This document shows, piece by piece, positions 58,100 to 64,000 of a DNA stretch of 64,000 bases. This stretch comes from Gigaspora rosea. Taxonomy: Eukaryota; Glomeromycota; Glomeromycetes; Diversisporales; Gigasporaceae. The position numbers and the translations under genes are program-made. The DNA lies in contig QKWP01000032.1 in assembly GCA_003550325.1 (NCBI GenBank), positions 535,773 to 599,772 on the forward strand, given 5' to 3'. Numbering within the stretch: the first letter of the stretch is position 1; every line of letters begins with the position of its first letter. The notes under the pieces are model-generated. The model was not told the origin of the DNA. It did no database searches and saw nothing but the letters and a program-made list of their open reading frames with translations.

Positions 58100-59850
58100 A
58101 GAGATTATATGTTTGATGATTAGGTACCACAACTATAATAGAGTGCAAGGTCTTTATGTTAATTATTAGGTTCCATAGCTTGAGAAGTAAAGACCTAATG
58201 TTTGACAATAAGACTCTATGGCTTCATGTTGGCGATTGGGTATCGCAGCCACAATAGTAGTGCAAGTTTCGTATTTGATATTAGGTGTTGTAGCTACGAT
58301 AGTAGTGCAAGAACACTATGTTGGTGTTGTGTGTCGTGCATGTGATAGCGGCGCAAAAACCTCATGTTAATGATTAAGCTCCACAGCCGCAGGATCTCAT
58401 ATTGGTGTTTAGGCTCCACAGAACCTCATGTTAATGATTAAGCTCTACAGACGCAGGATTTCACATTGGTAATTAGGCTCCACGGTTACTATATTAGTGT
58501 AAGACTCATGTTTGATAATTAGGTTCTGTGGCTTTGATAACAGCACAGTGACTTCAGGTTAGGTGATGAGCTTCGTGGCTGCAGTGTGGATCCCATGTTG
58601 GATATTAAACTCTGTGATTACAATAATAGTGCAAGACTTATATTTAACAATTAGGTTTTGTGACTGTAATGGCAGTGGAAGGACCTCACATTTGGTCATA
58701 GGCAGAAACTTCGTAATGTTGATTAGGCATCACTGCGATGGTAATAGTACAAGGGCCTTGTGTTTGGAGATTAGCAAGAACATCATGTTGTGATTAGGCT
58801 TCATGCTACAATAGTAGTGCAAGGAACTAATATTTGATGATTAGACTCTGTAGATACGAAAGCAGTACAGAGGCCTTTCATTTGATTGTTAGGCAAGACA
58901 TCATAATGTTGATTAGGCTGCAGTTGCAAAAGCTTTGTGTTTGATGATTAGGAGTTCGCCAGGGTGACCACCAAATGTACGGGCATATGATAAAATGCCA
59001 CAGCCACTGCATAATTCTTAGAAAATTGTTGAATCGTATAGCTCCTGCATGCAGCTCTAATGCTGTGAAATTTTCTTAAAATATGTAAAAAGCAATATAT
59101 TGGTTATTAAAATATAGCTGTGGCGATAATTTAGATAACGTAACCATATTTTGGTGGTCACCCTGGCAAACTCAATGATTAGTAATGAGACTTCATACCG
59201 TGATTGGACACCACAGCTACAATAGTAGTGAAGATCTCATATTTAATAATTAGACTCTGTGGCTGTGATAACAGTGCAAGGACCTTATATTGTGTTTAGG
59301 CGCTGCTGCTACAATATCACAATATTTGTGTTGCAATAGTGGTGCAAGGACTTCATACTAATAATTAGGCAAGGGCCTCAAGATGATGATTAGACTCAAC
59401 TGCTGAAATAGGAGTGCAAGAATCTCATTTTGTGCTTAGGCTCTGCAGCTGCAATAGCAGTGCAAGGACCTCATTTTGAGATCAGCTTTGTGACTGCGAA
59501 TAACAGTGCAAGAAACTGATGTTGTAATTAGGCTCCGTGACTACAGTAGTAGTGCAAGGACTCATGTTTGATAATTAGGTTCCACAGCTGAGTAGTAGTG
59601 CAAGGACCTCATGTTGACGATCAGGCTTTGCGACTGCGGCAGCAGCAGCGCAAGGACCTTATGTTGTGATTAGACTCCACAGCTGCAATAGCAGCACAAG
59701 GAACTCGTATAAGTAGGCTCTGTGGCTATAGTAGTAGTACAAGGACCTCATTTTGATGATCAGGCTCCACAGCTGCATTAGCAGTTCAAGGATCTTATGT
59801 TGTGATTAGGCTCCACAGCTGCAAAAGCAGTACAAGGATCTATCGCTAAG
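58100..59850. repeat. Minisatellite, unit about 47 bp, about 35 units
   Basis: Degenerate units with GTGCAAGGACCTCATGTT, GATGATTAGGCTCCACAG and CTGCAATAGTA fill the central part of the Helitron. Interrupted at 58952-59173. No reading frame persists, so a protein repeat is unlikely. Confidence 0.8.
58952..59173. mobile_element. MULE-like MITE, 222 bp
   Basis: Ends GAGTTCGCCAGGGTGACCAC and GTGGTCACCCTGGCAAACTC (one mismatch). Flanks GATGATTAG (58943-58951) and AATGATTAG (59174-59182) form a 9-bp duplication with one mismatch. It is inserted in a minisatellite unit. Confidence 0.75.
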
Positions 59851-59879
59851 CAACGACATCCATGTTACTACGTAAAATT

Positions 59880-61776
59880 AATAACCGATTCTCTTTACAG
59901 CTATGTGAATAGATTAGACCACGCAAAGTTGATTTTTCATTTTGTATTACCTGCCGTACATTTTTTCAATTTTTTCAATTTTTTTTTTTAGATCCCAATT
60001 GTGCCAATTGTTCGATTTTTGACATCTATTTTTTCTCACAATGTTAATAATTAAATGAAATCTAATGTGGCAAAAAATTTATTCTAATAATTATTTTCAT
60101 CCGGTGTCACCTGATGGAGACCTTAATTTCCCGTAATCGTCTGATAGGACTGACAGGAAAAATATGACTTCCAGCCCAAATTTTTGATTCTTTGTTGTGC
60201 AAAATGAAAAATTAGCCTTGTATAGTCTTAAATGTGAATATTATTTAAATTAAAACTAAAAAAAAAAAAAATCCACCTATTTGTCCCGAATTTTGAAATC
60301 CATATAATGCAAAATGAAAAATCAACTTTGCATGGCTTTATAAGGCGAATAGTCAGCTTCGAATGAGAGTACTTTCTTAGAGTCTAGATATTTTAATATG
60401 TTTGATATAGTGTTGTAATTGATAGCGAACGGAATCCTCATATGTTTTCCTTCGTCCAAAAATCTTTTTGTATTATATATATTATCAATTTACCAACCTC
60501 ACAGTCAATTTATCAACCAGTTTATTTTACTAACAATTATTTTACTAATAACTTATTTTATTAATAGGTTTTTTTTAAAATTATACTCCTGACCTAATGG
60601 CAATAATCGAAATTACTTTGTTGGTGAAATAACTATTAATAAAATAAACTATTGGTAAGTTAAACTATTGATGAATCCAACTATAAGTAAAGTGATTATT
60701 GGTAAAATAAACAGAACCCAAAATGCATTTTATTGAAAAAAGAAATATCAGAATTATAAAATCTGAGAAGTTGCATTTAAGGAAGCTAAACTACCAAAAA
60801 GTAAGCAACAATAGTAAAAACTGTATTCACGAATATTAACCTACTCGCTAATAACTATGTTAGGATTTTGGAATAGATACAATCACTACTTCTAACATAG
60901 GTGCTTACCAACTCTAGAATTTAATTTTGACCTAACACAAATTTAATTTTCATATAATATGCACGATTATGCACAATGCTTTTTAATCAACGATCAAAAT
61001 TTTACATTTGATATATTACATATATATCAATGAAATAACAATTATTTTCTTAAAGTTAGCCTTGAGATTTAGGGCTAGATAAAATAAAGAATTGGGAAAT
61101 AATTGGCAGTAATAATTTTAATGAACTATTTACATATATATAATACTTAAAGTTTTAGCAACAAAGTGTTAATGAGAAAAAAATCTTAGCAATATAACAA
61201 TAAAATTTGTTTAAATATTTAGATAGGTTTATTTTACACGGCTGATTTTATTTAATTATAAGTTCAAAAGCTTGAAATCTAATTTTCTTTTAATATCATT
61301 CGAATACAAACAAAAAGCTATCACTTTGCTTATTGTTTTTGTACATTTTTTTATATAAGCCACATGCTACATGCAAAATATTTTGATTCATTAACATGGC
61401 TTATTCTTTTCAAAGTTTTAGAGGATTTGATCTTTGACCAGGGTTTCGCCAGAGTTTTGCCATTTTATCAAAGTTTCACTATTTCGCCAGAGTTTTTCCA
61501 GTTTCGTCTTTTGCCATTTGCTAAAAATAGTTTCGCCTAACAACAGTAGATTATGCTGTTATGATGACAATCCGCTAAAGCATGACACGATTATTTAGTA
61601 GCAGTATCTAATTTATAATTCGGCCAACAAGCCTCACAAGATGTAATCGAATTTTTTACAGCTCGATCATAGAGGCATTAATTTTGTAATATTACAAGAA
61701 AATTTGAGTTTGACCGGATTGTACAATAATTTGGCATAGCCACGTTGTTGCAGACGTTTGTGTTTTAATTATATAG
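59880..61776. other. Helitron body without a gene
   Basis: AT-rich. It contains TTTTTCAATTTTTTCAATTT (59965-59990), repeats of TTACTAATAA words and a TTTCGCCAGAGTTTT-like repeat at 61440-61530. Nothing coding is supported. Confidence 0.4.
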
Positions 61777-63417
61777 ATTTGGATATAGTTACGAATATCA
61801 TATCTGGAAGCTCGTATTCAACAGCCAATATTTTTTTCCTCATCTTATAAAAATTAAATTACATCTTGAGAAACATGCTAATAACATAGATTCTTTTATT
61901 TGTCAAATGGTCGTACCAATGGAATCCAAGTTTGATAAATACTGGATGGATACTGGTGATGTGCATTGTATTGCATCAATATTAGATCCTCGATATAAAT
62001 TGTTATTACTAACTCATATTTTTAAGTATAAGATGCACTTGTCGTTTACTGAGGCTGAGGACAAGCTTGATTTTATTAAACGAAGATAGTTAATTTAGTA
62101 TTTTTTTAAATATAAATTATTATAATTTAATAACAATTTATTTTATACAGAGCTATGACGATTTATAGATTAACATATATTCAAGATTCGGGTGCTTCTA
62201 ATAATTATTATAGTTACTCTAATTTTAATTCACAAGATGATAAATTAATGCAAGACTTCGACCGATATATTGCAGCAAATCAAATTAGTGTAATTAATGA
62301 AATAGATGAGTTTGACCGATATCTTACTGATCCATTTCACCCCCGCACTAGCTCAGAACTATTTGATATTTTAATTTGGTGGAAGGAAAATGAACAAAGG
62401 TATTCTTCTGTTGCTTCTATGGCAAGAGATATTTTTGCGGTCCCAGTAACTTCCGTTGCTTCTGAATCAGTAAGTAAATTCCTGTTATGCTAAAAAAAAA
62501 AAGGAAAAATATGACCTCAATTATATGATCGAGGTCCTATTTTCCCTTTGTATTATTCAAATATTAATTAATTAAAGTTAACATATGTTATTTATTCAGG
62601 TGTTTAGTGCAGCAGGAAGAATTGTCAACGATTATCGATCTAACCTTAATCCCGAAACTATTGAAACACTGATTTGTAGTCAAGATTGGTTGAAATATGC
62701 AGAAGAACGAGGCTGGACATACTAAGAGTGGTATAGAGTTAGAACTAGTGGCTATTTTTGTTTGATATTTAAAGCAATTAAACTAATTCTTGCTTCTAAC
62801 TTTTTAAACGTTTGTATTAGAAGATATCGCAGAGCATCAAGTTGGTCATTGCTCTTATTATAGAATTAGTGTTAACAAAGATAATTATAGTCATCAAGTC
62901 TTTGAATGATATATTTGGCAGTTAATTTGATGGAAATGCAAAGAATTTGAGCGAACTCTTTTTTTTTTATATGATTAGATTTTAGAATTGTATAAAAAAA
63001 AATTTTTTTGAGCCTTAAAGGCTAAATTTACTAAATACAGGCTTTTAAATTTTCGAATATTAAATGTTTTAGAATTTTTTTTTTGATCTAAGTATTTAAA
63101 ATAAAATATTCAAGTTAGTGACTATTTACTATTTATTTGCATGAAAATGAATTAATCTAAGAGCTTTTTTTAATTTTGGTTGCATTGCAAAAAATTAGAG
63201 CTTTAGATTACGCATATTACAAGTTTCTTTATAGAGATCATTAATTGCTTTAATAAATTACGGACTGGGCCTGGGCCAACCTAATTTAAAATAAACCCAG
63301 CCCGGGCCTACTATTTCGGGCTTTTTTTTTTTCTGGGCCAGGCTTGGGCTCAAAAATTTTTTCAGACTTGGGTTTTTTTAGTCAAGCCTGGCCTGGCCCG
63401 GCCCATTTCGTACCCTA

Positions 63418-63898
63418 GTATTGGGTGGCAAAATAGTTATCTTGATATGTTCTCCAAAATCGTCAAAAAGAACAGTGTAAATTAGCAACAGGGTAGCAGA
63501 TAGTACAGGATAAATCAGGGTAGTAGGCTTGTAAGACATCTACTGCAAGTGATAAAGGATGAGTTGTTTTGTGTACTTCAATTTGTTCTAAGTATAGTTC
63601 ATATGCTCTATTCATATAGAGAAGTCAGTTCCCAAGTCTCAAGGAAACTAAATAAAGAATAATAAAAATATCTCCAAAAATAAAAGGTTAGTAGTAAGTT
63701 GTCAACAAAGTTTTAATCTCCAAATATATAGCAAGTAGTTAAAATCCAACAAGAAGAGAATTTCAAGTAAGTAGTAAAAGAATAAAAAGAGTGCAATTAA
63801 ACATTAAGAGGGTTAGTAACAGCCAAAAAAAAATATATTTCTGCCAAAAATAATAATAAGATTTCCAATTTCTTCAATAATATCCAATAATTTAAATA
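63418..63898 (-). other. gypsy 5' internal region
   Basis: This is the continuation of the sequence broken at 54259. On the minus strand, past the primer-binding-like site, it is an A-rich leader followed by the beginning of the 5' coding region (e.g. LFDDFGEHIKITILPPNTP near 63425-63480). No start codon can be fixed. Confidence 0.5.
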
Positions 63899-63913
63899 GG
63901 TTTCCGCCAGAAG
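63899..63913 (-). other. Putative primer-binding site of the gypsy element
   Basis: Directly inside the 5' LTR the minus strand reads CTTCTGGCGGAAACC. TGG followed by ten or so bases could pair with a tRNA 3' end (CCA), but the tRNA is not identified. Confidence 0.5.
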
Positions 63914-64000
63914 TTACAGTACCGGAAGCCTTCTTAAATTATGATAGGTAACAATCACACGGCTTCTGAGATTCCTTACTTTGGCGTGAAGCGATGTGCA
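63914..64000 (-). repeat. 5' LTR of the gypsy element (partial)
   Basis: TTACAGTACCGGAAGCCTTC and the next 65 bases match the 3' LTR at 44071 onwards with a handful of differences (e.g. TTAAATTATGAT against TTAAATTCTGAT). Cut by the window end. Confidence 0.85.

Larger units (their letters stand above)
57060..61777 (-). mobile_element. Non-autonomous Helitron, 4.72 kb, minus strand
   Basis: Read on the minus strand it begins TCTATATAATTAAAACACAA after A (61778 on +). It ends with a small hairpin GCAATGC-GAA-GCATGC, a short spacer and CTAG (57060-57063) before T. No duplication, A/T target: Helitron rules. It interrupts the hAT transposase, whose motifs resume just after the border. The hairpin has one bulge and the spacer is short, so the 3' end is less perfect than at 38182. 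No Rep/helicase is visible. It contains a 47-bp minisatellite and a MULE MITE. Confidence 0.72.
55612..62725 (+). pseudogene. hAT transposase, interrupted by a Helitron
   Basis: An S/T-rich lead (EITT repeats, 55620-55770) is followed by KRKRVESWAFKE and a BED zinc finger (CTHCGNVLKHDNETGTSSL ... HIKKTKC). The open part 55900-56829 has TTDLWTSNQTLGY (first catalytic Asp), AITMDNPTSND (second Asp) and CCAHIINLIV. A frameshift near 56780 leads to PALDVPTRWNS. The Helitron splits the gene at 57060. Coding resumes about 61785 with SGSSYSTANIFF, a shift in a T run, then MESKFDKYW and SILDPRYKLL. The C-terminal dimerisation domain starts at 62155 and crosses a GT-AG intron at 62470-62599: SES then VFSAAGRIVNDYR, ETIETLICSQDWL, stop 62723-62725. 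Dead copy. Confidence 0.88.
54267..63417 (+). mobile_element. hAT element, 9.15 kb, with its own transposase
   Basis: Inverted ends TAGGGTACGAAAT and ATTTCGTACCCTA and a perfect 8-bp duplication GTATTGGG (54259-54266, 63418-63425). Subterminal zones of about 150 bp are rich in GGGCC/GGCCC words on both sides. It carries the hAT transposase remnant 55612-62725 in plus orientation. Without the Tc1 MITE (54496-55138) and the Helitron (57060-61777) it would be about 3.8 kb, a normal size for an autonomous hAT. Confidence 0.9.
44071..64000 (-). mobile_element. Ty3/gypsy LTR retrotransposon, runs past the window end
   Basis: The 3' LTR is at 44071-44628 and the 5' LTR enters at 63914. Between them on the minus strand are gag-like protein, zinc knuckle, protease, further zinc knuckles, reverse transcriptase, RNase H and integrase, in Ty3/gypsy order. 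PPT (44629-44642) and a primer-binding-like site (63899-63913) sit where expected. Insertions at 46355-48093, 53496-53674 and 54267-63417 account for about 11 kb. Removing them leaves about 8.9 kb to the window end. Every domain is damaged, so the copy is inactive. Confidence 0.88.

Overview
The window is very AT-rich, uses spliceosomal GT-AG introns, and consists almost entirely of nested eukaryotic transposable elements around one apparently intact host gene, a five-exon tyrosinase at 40174-42217 (+). The TE mix (hAT, MULE, Helitron, Tc1/mariner-like, PIF/Harbinger-like, Ty3/gypsy, tRNA-headed SINEs), the TTAGGG-like patches and the look of the degraded transposases fit an arbuscular mycorrhizal fungus of the Rhizophagus type. 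That assignment is inference from pattern memory, not a search. No rRNA, tRNA gene, CRISPR array or prokaryotic operon was seen.

Layout. 1-8.2 kb: end of a hAT-like element, a complete non-autonomous hAT (1013-1976, 8-bp duplication), and a 4 kb foldback (2590-6655) with a MULE-like MITE and a SINE in its right arm. 8.2-12.7 kb (-): a decayed DDE-type transposase gene of a family I cannot name, with an 8-bp-TSD MITE cleanly inserted in its reading frame. 13-17.6 kb: palindromic MITEs, a PIF/Harbinger-like element (15299-17249) holding a Tc1/mariner-like MITE. 17.6-23.9 kb: a 6.2 kb foldback whose core is a tandem array of a palindromic unit of about 383 bp, invaded by two 1 kb SINEs and a MULE-like element. 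24.3-31.4 kb: foldback modules, a hAT element, MITEs, a fourth SINE and AT-rich filler.

31409-38285 is a MULE with matching long terminal inverted repeats and a dead MULE/SWIM transposase. It holds a non-autonomous Helitron (33915-38182), which holds a 2.3 kb hAT derivative (34202-36477). The tyrosinase follows, then a hAT remnant.

From 44071 past the window end lies one Ty3/gypsy element on the minus strand. Its roughly 8.9 kb of own sequence is stretched to about 20 kb by insertions: a Harbinger-like element in the integrase (46355-48093, itself containing 47254-48062), a MITE (53496-53674), and a 9.15 kb hAT in the 5' region (54267-63417). That hAT carries its own Tc1 MITE (54496-55138) and a minus-strand Helitron (57060-61777), which has a minisatellite and a MULE MITE. 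Matching target duplications, or restored frames and palindromes, fix most of these boundaries to the base.

The only gene likely to give a working host product is the tyrosinase; every transposase or pol gene seen has stops, frameshifts or lost catalytic residues.
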